64,000 nucleotides of DNA. It comes from an uncultured delta proteobacterium (GTDB lineage: Bacteria; Desulfobacterota; Syntrophia; Syntrophales; Smithellaceae). Shown here piece by piece: positions 16,924-25,227 of this stretch. The notes under the pieces were generated by a model. The model searched no databases. It saw only the letters and a list, made by a program, of their open reading frames with translations, and was not told where the DNA came from. Both the position numbers and the translations under genes were made by a program. The stretch lies in NCBI GenBank assembly GCA_903907985.1, contig CAIVQG010000069.1:1-64000 (forward strand), read 5' to 3'. The stretch's first letter is position 1. Each line of letters begins with the position of its first letter.

Positions 16924-18303
16924 ATGAACGTCGTCGTCTTAAACGGTAGCCCCAAAGGGGAGCTTGGTGTAACCCTCCAGTACGTGCGTTTTGTGGAGAA
17001 GAAATTCCCGCAGCATTCATTCAGATATTTCTCCATTGCCCAAAATATCAAACGGCTGGAAAAAGATGAAGCAGCATTTCGGGAAGTCATCGACTCAGTG
17101 CAAGGGGCGGATGCCGTGTTATGGTCCTTCCCCTTGTATTTCATGCTGGTCTGCGCACAGTACAAACGCTTTATCGAATTGATCTTTGAGCGGCATCAGC
17201 AAACGGCCTTTGCGGGAAAATATGCCGCCTCGCTTTCCACATCGGTACATTTTTTTGATCATACCGCCCACAACTATATCCATGCAATTTGCGACGACCT
17301 GCGAATGAAATATACAGGAGCCTATTCTGCGGGCATGTATGATCTGATGCTTAAAACGGAACGAGAGCGCTGGCTTACCTTTGTGCAATTATTCTTTGAT
17401 TCTGTGTCGCGGCAGATCCCTGTAGCGCCGGTTTATCCGCCCTTGCCGACTGCCACTTTTGTCTTTCAGACCGGAGCTTCCAAGGCTGCACTTGATGCAG
17501 GCGGTAAAAAAATTCTGGTGATCAAGGATGGACAAGACGAGGTGGGGAATATTAACGCCATGATAAAATCGTTGACGGGAAACTTCCGCACCGACCTGGA
17601 AGTTATCAGTCTGACGGATATTGATATCAAGGGAGGTTGCCTGGGATGCTGCAAATGTGGGCTGGACAACGTCTGCGACTACGAGGGGAAAGACGGCTTT
17701 ATCGATTTTTACAATGAAAAAGTGAAAAAAGCGGATGTTGTGGTTTTTGCCGGCGCTATCCACGACCGTTATCTTTCTGCCAAGTGGAAAACATTTTTTG
17801 ACCGTTCTTTCTTCAATACCCATATGCCCACACTTATCGGCAAACAGATTGCGTTTCTGATTGCGGGGCCATTGGGACAGATCCCCAATCTCCGCCAAAT
17901 CATGGAATGCTATGCAGAATTTCAGGAAACAAATCTGGCGGGCATTGTCACAGATGAAGTAGAAAGTGCCGAACAAATAGATTTACTGCTGACCGAATTG
18001 GCCGGAAAGCTCGTCTTCCCGATAGTGGCTGGTTTCAGGCCTCCCATGACTTTTCTGGGTGTAGGTGGCCGGAAGATATTTCGGGATGAGGTTTATGGAA
18101 TGCTGCGTTTTGTTTTCCAGGCGGATCACCGTTATTATAAGAAGCACGGACTTTATGATTTCCCACAGAAGAATTACAAGGCGCGGCGCATGAATTTGCT
18201 GATGACCTTGCTCACTAAGCTCCCGTTTTTTAGGAAACAGTTTCTGAAGAAGCTCAAGGAAGAGATGGTTAAGCCTTTGCGCCATGTCGCAGATCATAAG
18301 TAA
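16924..18303 (+). CDS. Tandem flavodoxin-fold NAD(P)H-dependent oxidoreductase-like protein
   Basis: 459 residues that read as two flavodoxin-like domains. The first starts VVVLNGSPKGELGVTLQYVR, an FMN phosphate-loop motif, and continues to about residue 180. The second starts near residue 195 (KILVIKDGQDEVGNINAMIK), contains a four-Cys segment GGCLGCCKCGLDNVC, and has DVVVFAGAIHDRYLSAKWKT where flavin binds. A basic C-terminal tail of about 90 residues follows. The Cys cluster is typical of iron-sulfur flavoproteins, but only in the second half. In the second domain the phosphate loop is degenerate, so perhaps only the first binds FMN. AAGGAAGGG precedes the ATG and a terminator follows. Confidence 0.75.
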   Translation: MNVVVLNGSPKGELGVTLQYVRFVEKKFPQHSFRYFSIAQNIKRLEKDEAAFREVIDSVQGADAVLWSFPLYFMLVCAQYKRFIELIFERHQQTAFAGKYAASLSTSVHFFDHTAHNYIHAICDDLRMKYTGAYSAGMYDLMLKTERERWLTFVQLFFDSVSRQIPVAPVYPPLPTATFVFQTGASKAALDAGGKKILVIKDGQDEVGNINAMIKSLTGNFRTDLEVISLTDIDIKGGCLGCCKCGLDNVCDYEGKDGFIDFYNEKVKKADVVVFAGAIHDRYLSAKWKTFFDRSFFNTHMPTLIGKQIAFLIAGPLGQIPNLRQIMECYAEFQETNLAGIVTDEVESAEQIDLLLTELAGKLVFPIVAGFRPPMTFLGVGGRKIFRDEVYGMLRFVFQADHRYYKKHGLYDFPQKNYKARRMNLLMTLLTKLPFFRKQFLKKLKEEMVKPLRHVADHK

Positions 18304-18412
18304 AATCACTTTTAACAAGCGACATCCGGCGTTGCGGCACCATTATCCGCTTGTTGTTGTGCCAGACAACATGGGTTCGAATGTTTATGCGCTCCACACA
18401 GTTAATTTAATT

Positions 18413-18450
18413 AAGGGGTTACGCTTTTAATGTAACCCCTTATCATTTTT
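18413..18450 (+). terminator. Rho-independent terminator
   Basis: Stem AAGGGGTTAC/GTAACCCCTT (10 bp, 9-base loop, 18413-18441) is followed by ATCATTTTT. It closes the 15.9-18.3 kb block. Between it and the stop at 18303 a second, weaker stem CAAGCG/CGCTTG spans about 18316-18351. Confidence 0.8.
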
Positions 18451-18542
18451 GCGCATCGGCTTCGTGTTGTGGTTTTGATAATTTTAGTGTAAATTCGCCC
18501 TCAATTTCGTTGATGTGGTAATAAAAGAAAAGAAAGATAATA

Positions 18543-19574
18543 ATGCTTCACTATTTTTCTCCGAAAAAAGGAATTTTATTATTTTCTGTAATCGTTTTTA
18601 TTTTAAACGCTTGCAGTTATGTTGTGCAGCCGCAGGAAAGCAATTGTATTGCATATCGGGCGGCCTTTGATGTTGGATCCGCAACAACAAAAATGAAGGT
18701 CGCCAGAGTGAATAAATGTCTTCAAAAGAATGAAGCAATTATTTATAAAAATGAGATAAAGGTTCCCTATGCGGAAAATAAACGTTCGGGTTTCTTTAGT
18801 CAGGAAATACGAAACACTGGAACTATTGCTCTCCAGAAATTAAAAGATGAAGCTATTAACAATAGGGCCGAGGTTTTTTCAGGGGTGGCAACAGAGTCTT
18901 TCCGACAAGCATCCGACACAATGGAGTTTCTCAGGGAAGTTCAAGAGAAAACAGGAATATCAATAAAACTTATTGATCAGGATCAGGAAGCAATTTTGGG
19001 CTATCTGGCGGCCTGCGATGCTTTCCCCGATAGTACCCGGAATGTTATTGTCTGGGATATCGGCGGCGCTTCAATGCAAATGATATTACGGAAGAAGAAC
19101 AGAGAATTTTTGATTTATCGCGGGATAATTGCTTCCATTTCTTTTAAAGAAAAGATATTAGTGCAAATTATGCAGCAAAAACCGGAAAAACATTTGTCGC
19201 CTAATCCCATTGGCAAAGAAAATCTAAAAAAGGCAACAGAAATAGCCTCGGCTGCTGCCGGGGATGTACCGGAAGATATAAGAAATGTTTTTAGTGAGCC
19301 CAATACCGTAATTTTGGGTATTGGCGGTGTGCATAACGAAAGTATAAAAAAGCAGCTAAAGTCCAACGCCCGCTATACTCAGGAAGAATTAATTGATGCA
19401 CTGAACGCGAGGATAGGATTAAACGATAAGGATATTGGCGGGCAGTATGCGGATACGGAAATTTCCAATATGATTTTAGTTTTAGGTTTTATGGAAAAAC
19501 TGGGGATAAAAGAAGTCATTCCGGTTAATGTAAATTTGGCCGATGGTGTACTGATTGAACCGGCTTTTTGGTAA
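18543..19574 (+). CDS. Putative lipoprotein of the Ppx/GppA phosphatase family
   Basis: 343 residues. The N-terminus has a basic start, the hydrophobic core GILLFSVIVFIL and a lipobox-like LNAC with the cysteine at about residue 23, so export and lipid attachment are predicted. The rest follows the Ppx/GppA exopolyphosphatase fold: AFDVGSATTKMKVA (phosphate loop 1), GVATESFRQASD, LIDQDQEAILGY, IVWDIGGASMQMIL (phosphate loop 2) and ILGIGGVHNES. Known Ppx/GppA enzymes are cytoplasmic and hydrolyse polyphosphate or pppGpp. The loop DIGGASMQ is close to the DLGGASTQ of apyrases. A periplasmic phosphatase acting on polyphosphate or nucleotides is inferred. It is followed 36 bases later by a DUF4337 gene. 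Confidence 0.75.
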   Translation: MLHYFSPKKGILLFSVIVFILNACSYVVQPQESNCIAYRAAFDVGSATTKMKVARVNKCLQKNEAIIYKNEIKVPYAENKRSGFFSQEIRNTGTIALQKLKDEAINNRAEVFSGVATESFRQASDTMEFLREVQEKTGISIKLIDQDQEAILGYLAACDAFPDSTRNVIVWDIGGASMQMILRKKNREFLIYRGIIASISFKEKILVQIMQQKPEKHLSPNPIGKENLKKATEIASAAAGDVPEDIRNVFSEPNTVILGIGGVHNESIKKQLKSNARYTQEELIDALNARIGLNDKDIGGQYADTEISNMILVLGFMEKLGIKEVIPVNVNLADGVLIEPAFW

Positions 19575-19610
19575 ATTAAATCAATATTATGTTCAGGGGG
19601 TATTTTATTT

Positions 19611-20150
19611 ATGGCGGAAGAACCAAAAGAACAATGGCTTAATTATCTTGCACTGACAACGGTTATCCTGGCAGTCTGTGCGACACTTTCCACGTTTAAA
19701 GGCGCTGGTTACTCCACGCGTTCAGTCCTGTCCCAGACGCAAGCGGCTAATCAATGGGCTTACTACCAGTCCAAGAGCATAAAGGGTTATTTATATGAAA
19801 ACCAGAAAGAATCAATGGAATTAGAACTTAAACAAAATAAAGCGAAATTTCCCAAAGTATTACAGGATGAATATGAGGGGAAAATAGATGCCTATAATCA
19901 AAAATTAAAACGGTACGATGAAGAAAAGGCAGTAATTTCCAAAGAAGCAAAAAAATTAGAATCCATTCGGGATGAAGCGCAAAAGCACTCTCAGGCCTTC
20001 GGTCTGGCCGTGATATTTTTACAAATTGCCATATTGCTGTCTTCTATTGCCGCCTTACTAAAGAAAAAATCTGTATGGATTCTGGGTGTGAGTACCGGAG
20101 CTGTGGGGTTAGTTTATTTTGCCAATGGATTTCTATTGTTTATTCCTTAA
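19611..20150 (+). CDS. DUF4337 family membrane protein
   Basis: 179 residues. An N-terminal hydrophobic segment (NYLALTTVILAVCATLSTF) is followed by SQTQAANQWAYYQSKSIKGY, which is diagnostic for DUF4337. A charged helical middle (about 75-130, probably a coiled coil) and two C-terminal membrane segments come next. GGGGG precedes the ATG at a usual distance. The role is unknown. It probably shares a transcript with the upstream lipoprotein gene, which might link the two at the envelope. Confidence 0.85.
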   Translation: MAEEPKEQWLNYLALTTVILAVCATLSTFKGAGYSTRSVLSQTQAANQWAYYQSKSIKGYLYENQKESMELELKQNKAKFPKVLQDEYEGKIDAYNQKLKRYDEEKAVISKEAKKLESIRDEAQKHSQAFGLAVIFLQIAILLSSIAALLKKKSVWILGVSTGAVGLVYFANGFLLFIP

Positions 20151-20160
20151 CAAAGTTAAA

Positions 20161-20197
20161 ATTGGGTATTGGGCAAATATATCGCCCAATACCCAAT
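20161..20197. terminator. Bidirectional hairpin between convergent genes
   Basis: Perfect 14-bp inverted repeat ATTGGGTATTGGGC with its complement and a 9-base loop, between the DUF4337 stop (20150) and the end of the phosphomannomutase gene (20233). U-rich runs are weak on both sides. Confidence 0.65.
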
Positions 20198-20232
20198 AAA
20201 CATAAGCCATTCAGCAAGAAGATAAATAAATT

Positions 20233-21570
20233 TTAAATATTAAGCAGACCTTCTACTTCCCTTCGAATCAATTGCAGCCTATCGAGAGAAGAAGCTTCGA
20301 AACGTAACACTATCACCGGTTGTGTATTGGAAGAGCGGACAAGCGCCCAGCCATCTGCAAAGGGAATGCGCACACCATCAATATCGATCAGGCCGGGAGT
20401 GTTCCGGTAGTGTTTTTTTATATTATTGACAATAGCAGCTTTTTTATCATCCGGGCAATCAATACGAATTTCCGGTGTGGCATAAGTTTGCGGCACATCG
20501 GCCAGAAGTGAACTGATCTTTTCTCCCGTCTGGGAAAGTATTTCCAGAAGCCGCAAAGCGGCATAAATGGCATCATCATAACCAAAGTAACGATCGGCGA
20601 AAAAGATATGTCCGCTCATTTCTCCGCCCAAAACAGCTCCTTCTTCTTTCATCTTGGCTTTGATCAGGGAATGTCCGGCTTTCCACATAATAGGATGGCC
20701 GGAGTGTTTTTTAATATCATCATATAAAACCTGCGAACACTTTACTTCGCCGATAATTGTGGAATCAGGTTTTGCCCGGAGAATATAACGCGCAAAGAGC
20801 AAAAGCAATTTATCCCCCCAGATGATTTCACCTGTATCGCTGATAACGCCGATGCGATCGGCATCGCCGTCAAAGGCAATTCCTAAATCAGCCTTGTCTT
20901 CCCGTACGAGTCTGATTAGTTCGGTTAAATTTTCTTCTACGGTCGGATCAGGAAAGTGATGAGGGAAATTGCCATCCGGCTCACCAAAGATGGAAGTAAC
21001 ATCACATCCCAGGCGTTTCAGCAGGGGAAGGGCAAAACGTCCCCCCACTCCATTGCCGGAATCGACAACAACTTTCAGCTTTTTATTAATGGAAACATTT
21101 TCGAAAAGATAGTTTTCATATTCTACAGAAATATCCTTGCTTTTTGCTATGGCCTGACCAGTCGAATATTGGCCTTTTTCGATAATTTTTCTTAAATCCT
21201 GAATTCTATCGCCATAAATTGTGTCATTACCAAGGCATATTTTAAAACCGTTAAACTCCGGTGGATTATGGCTGCCCGTGACCATTACGCCGCCGTCTGT
21301 TTTCAGATGACGTATAGAAAAGTAGAGCATGGGGGTAGCACAAAGTCCAATATCAATTGTTTCAATACCGCAGGAACTGAGACCTTTGATTAAGAAATTG
21401 TGGTAAGCATCAGAACTCAATCGGCAGTCACGGCCAATAGACATAGTCTTAATATTATGTAGTTTTGCATATGTGCCAATTGCCCGGCCTAAGTCGAAAA
21501 CAAATTCTTCATTTAAATCCTGGTTGACGATACCTCGGACATCATATTCTCTAAAGACATGGGGATTCAT
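20233..21570 (-). CDS. Phosphomannomutase/phosphoglucomutase
   Basis: Alpha-D-phosphohexomutase of 445 residues that interconverts hexose 1- and 6-phosphates for cell-surface sugar synthesis. It has the phosphoserine loop VMVTGSHNPPEFNG, the metal loop FDGDADRIGV, the sugar loop GGEMSGH and the C-terminal phosphate-binding RSSNTQPVIVLRFEA. The N-terminus HVFREYDVRGIV is of the AlgC/ManB bacterial type. The ATG at 21570 is used with GAGGAAA 9-10 bases upstream. A GTG nine bases earlier is also in frame. It stands alone on the minus strand. Confidence 0.92.
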   Translation of the reverse strand: MNPHVFREYDVRGIVNQDLNEEFVFDLGRAIGTYAKLHNIKTMSIGRDCRLSSDAYHNFLIKGLSSCGIETIDIGLCATPMLYFSIRHLKTDGGVMVTGSHNPPEFNGFKICLGNDTIYGDRIQDLRKIIEKGQYSTGQAIAKSKDISVEYENYLFENVSINKKLKVVVDSGNGVGGRFALPLLKRLGCDVTSIFGEPDGNFPHHFPDPTVEENLTELIRLVREDKADLGIAFDGDADRIGVISDTGEIIWGDKLLLLFARYILRAKPDSTIIGEVKCSQVLYDDIKKHSGHPIMWKAGHSLIKAKMKEEGAVLGGEMSGHIFFADRYFGYDDAIYAALRLLEILSQTGEKISSLLADVPQTYATPEIRIDCPDDKKAAIVNNIKKHYRNTPGLIDIDGVRIPFADGWALVRSSNTQPVIVLRFEASSLDRLQLIRREVEGLLNI

Positions 21571-21702
21571 AAATACCACTTTCCTCGGAACATTAAATTG
21601 ATAAAACCTATCTTTTTCGTGGCGGGAGTATAGGAAAAGATCATCTGTGTGTCAATCACAAATACTGGACAGAAGATGTACGCCATGATGGATAATATTT
21701 AC

Positions 21703-23106
21703 CTATATTTTAGTTGCATTCTCCATGATTTTATTTTTGAGTTCGGGTTTATCGAGCAGATCGGTCGTGTATGTCCCGGAGAGGAAATCCTCATCTTCCA
21801 GGACTGCTTTGTGCAGCGGAACAGTCGTCTTGAGACCTGTGATGCGCAATTCTCCTAGTGCCCGCCTCATGTGGGCTATGGATTCATCGCGCCCTCTGCC
21901 CCACGTCATTAATTTCATGAGCAGTGAATCATAATAAAATGGAACAGTGTAGCCTTCGTAAATTCCCTCATCGATCCGGATAGAGGGCCCCAGTGGATAA
22001 CGAAGTTTTGTAATTGTGCCCGGTGACGGCAGGAAAGTGACTGGGTCCTCCGCGTTGATCCGGCATTCCATGGCATGCCGCTTCAGGATAATTTCGTCCT
22101 GGCTGATATCGAGCTGATTGCCCGCCGCGATCTTGATCTGCTGTTTGACGATATCAATTCCCGCTGCAATTTCTGTAATGCAATGCTCGACTTGCAGCCG
22201 CGAGTTTATCTCGTTGAAATAAAACTCCCGGGGGTTACCTGGCACATAGAAGAACTCAACTGTCAAGGCTCCTACATAATTCAAGCTCAAGGCCACGTCG
22301 ATTGCCGCCGCACCCATCTTCATCCGCAAAAAGGGGGTTAGGACGGAGCAGGGGGATTCTTCAATGAGCTTTTGAAACCTGCGTTGCACTGAACAATCCC
22401 TGTCCCCTAAGTGAATAACATTGCCGAACTGATCGGCCAGTATCTGAAATTCTACGTGTTTGACTCCGGTGAGATACTTTTCAATGTAGAAGCCGGAAAG
22501 ACCGAAAGCTTTCCGGCCCCGGGATTTTGCGACATCGACCGCCCTGTCCAGCTCCTTTTGATCCCTGGCAATCATGATACCAATTCCGCCGCCCGCGCCG
22601 GATGGCTTAACAACAACGGGATAGCCGATTTCAGCGGCGATCTCGCGCGCTTGATTGATACCCTGCGGACCGGTATCGTTAATGGCCTCATCCGAACCGG
22701 GGGTTACGGGAATATTAATCATCTTCATCAATTGCCGGGCGCGGTTTTTCGGTTTGGCTTTGTACATACATTCACTCGAGGGGCCGATAATCGTTATCCC
22801 GCGGCTTTCGGCTTTTTCGAAAAATTCAGGATTTTCGGAAAGAAATCCATATCCGGGGTGAATGGCTTCGGCGCCGCAGCGTTCAGCCGTATCCAGTACT
22901 TTTTCAATATTGAGATAACTTAGCAATGCTTCCGGCGGGCCGATTTCGTATGCTTCATCAGCCAGATGGACATGCAGAGAATTGGCGTCCACTTCGGAAT
23001 AAATAGTCGCCGTCCGGATACCCATATCCTGACAAGTGCGGATAATGCGAACGGCTATTTCGCCGCGATTGGCAATACATATTTTTTTGAATGTTTTGCT
23101 CACCAT
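21703..23106 (-). CDS. accC: Biotin carboxylase (acetyl-CoA or pyruvate carboxylase subunit A type)
   Basis: 467-residue ATP-grasp enzyme that carboxylates biotin with bicarbonate and ATP. Seen are KKICIANRGEIAVRIIRTCQ, HPGYGFLSENPEF, VKPSGAGGGIGIMIA, GVKHVEFQILAD, DRDCSVQRRFQKLIEESPC and NEINSRLQVEHCITE, so the ATP, bicarbonate and biotin sites are complete. The usual MGDK is replaced by AKPK, which keeps the lysine. No carrier (BCCP) or carboxyltransferase gene is adjacent, so the partner is unknown: AccB/AccA/AccD, or PycB elsewhere. GGAGGG is very close to the ATG, so the GTG at codon 2 could also start translation. Confidence 0.88.
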   Translation of the reverse strand: MVSKTFKKICIANRGEIAVRIIRTCQDMGIRTATIYSEVDANSLHVHLADEAYEIGPPEALLSYLNIEKVLDTAERCGAEAIHPGYGFLSENPEFFEKAESRGITIIGPSSECMYKAKPKNRARQLMKMINIPVTPGSDEAINDTGPQGINQAREIAAEIGYPVVVKPSGAGGGIGIMIARDQKELDRAVDVAKSRGRKAFGLSGFYIEKYLTGVKHVEFQILADQFGNVIHLGDRDCSVQRRFQKLIEESPCSVLTPFLRMKMGAAAIDVALSLNYVGALTVEFFYVPGNPREFYFNEINSRLQVEHCITEIAAGIDIVKQQIKIAAGNQLDISQDEIILKRHAMECRINAEDPVTFLPSPGTITKLRYPLGPSIRIDEGIYEGYTVPFYYDSLLMKLMTWGRGRDESIAHMRRALGELRITGLKTTVPLHKAVLEDEDFLSGTYTTDLLDKPELKNKIMENATKI

Positions 23107-23138
23107 TCCCTCCTGGAATTAATCCGTAATGTTAGCAT

Positions 23139-23981
23139 CTATCGGCTGTTCCCGGAAATATAAGTTTTAGATAAGACTTTTTTAATTATAGAAGATGAAG
23201 AAGGGGTTGGCAAACTATCATCAGAAATGATACGTAAAAAATTAATTATGATATAAAAAGTAGCACCCCAAAGGATTTCCTGCTCTCCCCGGTCATCGGT
23301 GAGCCTAATACAGGGAAATTGATTATTATAAATTGGGTTGCCAAACGGTGTTTCAATTTCCAGTTGTGCATATTTGGAGCCGTCAAAGAAAGTACTGACT
23401 GGGATTTCTAATATTTTTTCCACTTCTGAATTTAATTTAAATTCAAAACGTTCAGTTGTAAGACATACTAAAGGGAAAATTGTCCGGGCAATAAGGGCTA
23501 ATGAATAACAGGGCAGGGCACCTAAAAATGAAACTTTGAAGGGATTTAAGCCAATTTCTTCCCATGCTTCCCTTGCAGCATTACTCAGAAAAAGACGAAT
23601 TAAATTTATTGAATCTTTATCGTGATGGGACGTGGCGGTGGCTATTTGTTGATACAATGAATGCAATAAACCTGTTGTGAAAATATTGCTGAGAATTTTA
23701 TCGGTGACCGGATGAAGCATGCCCCCGGGACAACTGATATCACCGGCTTGAGAGACTCTGCTGGAGCGTTTAATAAGTTGAAAAACATATTCGGAATTGC
23801 CGGAACTTAATTGTTTGTAATTCAACAACAGGACAACACCGGCAGCAAGTTGAGGTGTAGTTGCCGGAGAAGAATATTTAATTTGCCGGTACTTTTCTTT
23901 GTAATCAATAAGTATTGACGATAGTTTGTTGACTATAAAAGAGGGGAGTATCTCTTTCTGCTGGAAAATTTTGATATCCAT
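23139..23981 (-). CDS. Nudix hydrolase, CoA-pyrophosphatase-like, with a split Nudix box
   Basis: 280 residues. The segment RSSRVSQAGDISCPGGMLHP and, after an unusually long insert, AAREAWEEIGLNP form the two halves of a Nudix box, which cleaves nucleoside-diphosphate linkages. In normal CoA pyrophosphatases (NudL/CoAse) the two halves are about ten residues apart. Here about 45 residues of helical, polar sequence (SNIFTTGLLHSLYQQIATAT and on) separate them. The REAWEE metal-binding core is intact. A hydrophobic C-terminal half follows. The gene is AT-rich and lies between the biotin carboxylase and the YheT-type hydrolase genes. Confidence 0.75.
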   Translation of the reverse strand: MDIKIFQQKEILPSFIVNKLSSILIDYKEKYRQIKYSSPATTPQLAAGVVLLLNYKQLSSGNSEYVFQLIKRSSRVSQAGDISCPGGMLHPVTDKILSNIFTTGLLHSLYQQIATATSHHDKDSINLIRLFLSNAAREAWEEIGLNPFKVSFLGALPCYSLALIARTIFPLVCLTTERFEFKLNSEVEKILEIPVSTFFDGSKYAQLEIETPFGNPIYNNQFPCIRLTDDRGEQEILWGATFYIIINFLRIISDDSLPTPSSSSIIKKVLSKTYISGNSR

Positions 23982-24044
23982 TAAAATCCTGAAATCAAAT
24001 CAATTATACTCTTCAAAAACTAGAGTGGCGAAGTCTGTTGTTGG

Positions 24045-25037
24045 CTAATAACTTTTATTTATTATTGCGGCAATTCTTTCCTGATGCCAGCAGTTTAAAG
24101 GGAACAAGTCCAGAAATCCACAATGACCACCGAATTTTTGCCATGATATCTGAACATATTTATTTTCCTGCAACTTTTGAAAATCATCCAGCGGAATAAC
24201 CGGATCATCCTCGGCGATGAATATAGTAACCGGTAAATTAAAATTTTGAAAGAACTCATTATCTAAAGTATATAAATTGAAATAGTCGCGGTAGGAAGGA
24301 TAATCGGGGAAATAGGACATCATTGCTTCCGTTAAATCCATACAGGTTTTAGCTTGCAGCAGTTTGCCGAAATCATATTTATGCGGGAAAAGACGCTGTT
24401 TGTTTATCAAGGATCGTTTCCATTTCAGTAAAAAATATTTACGATAAAAGAAGAGCCCATTGTCGATGGCCAGAGTTGTTTTATAAGGATCAATCGGCGG
24501 GCTGATAGCGAATACATGTTTTAATCCGTTTACCGGAATCTGAGAATGTTTCCGACCAATCCGCAGGGCGAAATTTGCTCCTAAAGAGAAGCCGATAATA
24601 TACACAGGTGAATTACCGGCGGTCTTGGCCAATTGACTTATCGCTTCGAATGTTTCTTCAATAAGTGCACCATGAAAAAGGTCTTCATTTAAATGATGGG
24701 AATTCCCATGATCTCGGAGATTCAGACGGCAAATGGAAAAACCAAGGTTGTAAAAATAAATTCCTGCGGCCTGTATATAAGCGGAAGAAGAGGAACCTTC
24801 CCATCCATGCATTAAAATGATTAAACCCTTAGAATTTACCTGCGGGGATAAAAAGGAAAGCAACCGGGAACCACTGGATGTGGTAATTATTTTTTCCTGA
24901 GATGTAGCCAGTAGAGAATTTTTACCAAGGACACGCAGACGGGAACTGGCAAGAATTGATTGCAGATGGCGATTCCGAATAAACACGGAAGGTTTAAATT
25001 TAAAATCGCCTGATTCTGTATTGTTCTTATTAATCAT
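24045..25037 (-). CDS. Alpha/beta hydrolase, YheT family
   Basis: 330 residues. The N-terminal motif RNRHLQSILASS is a hallmark of YheT/ABHD1-type hydrolases. The oxyanion segment is LMHGWEGSSSS, the nucleophile elbow GFSLGANFALRIG, the acid lies in AEDDPVIPLDD and the His in FGGHCGFLD, so the catalytic triad is complete. These proteins are probable esterases or lipases of unknown substrate. The gene lies directly behind the tRNA-Met terminator on the same strand. Confidence 0.87.
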   Translation of the reverse strand: MINKNNTESGDFKFKPSVFIRNRHLQSILASSRLRVLGKNSLLATSQEKIITTSSGSRLLSFLSPQVNSKGLIILMHGWEGSSSSAYIQAAGIYFYNLGFSICRLNLRDHGNSHHLNEDLFHGALIEETFEAISQLAKTAGNSPVYIIGFSLGANFALRIGRKHSQIPVNGLKHVFAISPPIDPYKTTLAIDNGLFFYRKYFLLKWKRSLINKQRLFPHKYDFGKLLQAKTCMDLTEAMMSYFPDYPSYRDYFNLYTLDNEFFQNFNLPVTIFIAEDDPVIPLDDFQKLQENKYVQISWQKFGGHCGFLDLFPLNCWHQERIAAIINKSY

Positions 25038-25047
25038 TTGTTATAAT

Positions 25048-25078
25048 AAAAAAGGGCTTGAGGACATTCCCAAACCCT
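25048..25078 (-). terminator. Terminator of the tRNA-Met gene
   Basis: On the minus strand AGGGTTTG and CAAGCCCT pair (8 bp with one wobble, extended by two further pairs across a bulge) and a run of six T follows. It begins 10 bases after the tRNA CCA end. Confidence 0.75.
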
Positions 25079-25087
25079 GTTTGATTT

Positions 25088-25164
25088 TGGTGGCGGTGCC
25101 CTGATTTGAACAGGGGACACTACGGATATGAGCCGTATGCTCTAACCAGCTGAGCTACACCGCC
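25088..25164 (-). tRNA. tRNA-Met (CAT anticodon), elongator type
   Basis: A 77-base cloverleaf with encoded CCA. The acceptor GGCGGTG pairs with CACCGCC. The D-arm is GCTC-AGCTGGTTA-GAGC, the anticodon stem TACGG/CCGTA with loop CTCATAT gives CAT at positions 34-36, and the T-arm is CCCTG-TTCAAAT-CAGGG. The body resembles elongator tRNA-Met. The formal alternative is tRNA-Ile with a lysidine-modified CAT, but the acceptor and D-arm fit Met better. Confidence 0.93.
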
Positions 25165-25227
25165 GCTCTAAGATAAAACAAATTATGAACGACGCTCTAT
25201 ATAGAACCGCATTAATTTTGTCAATAA

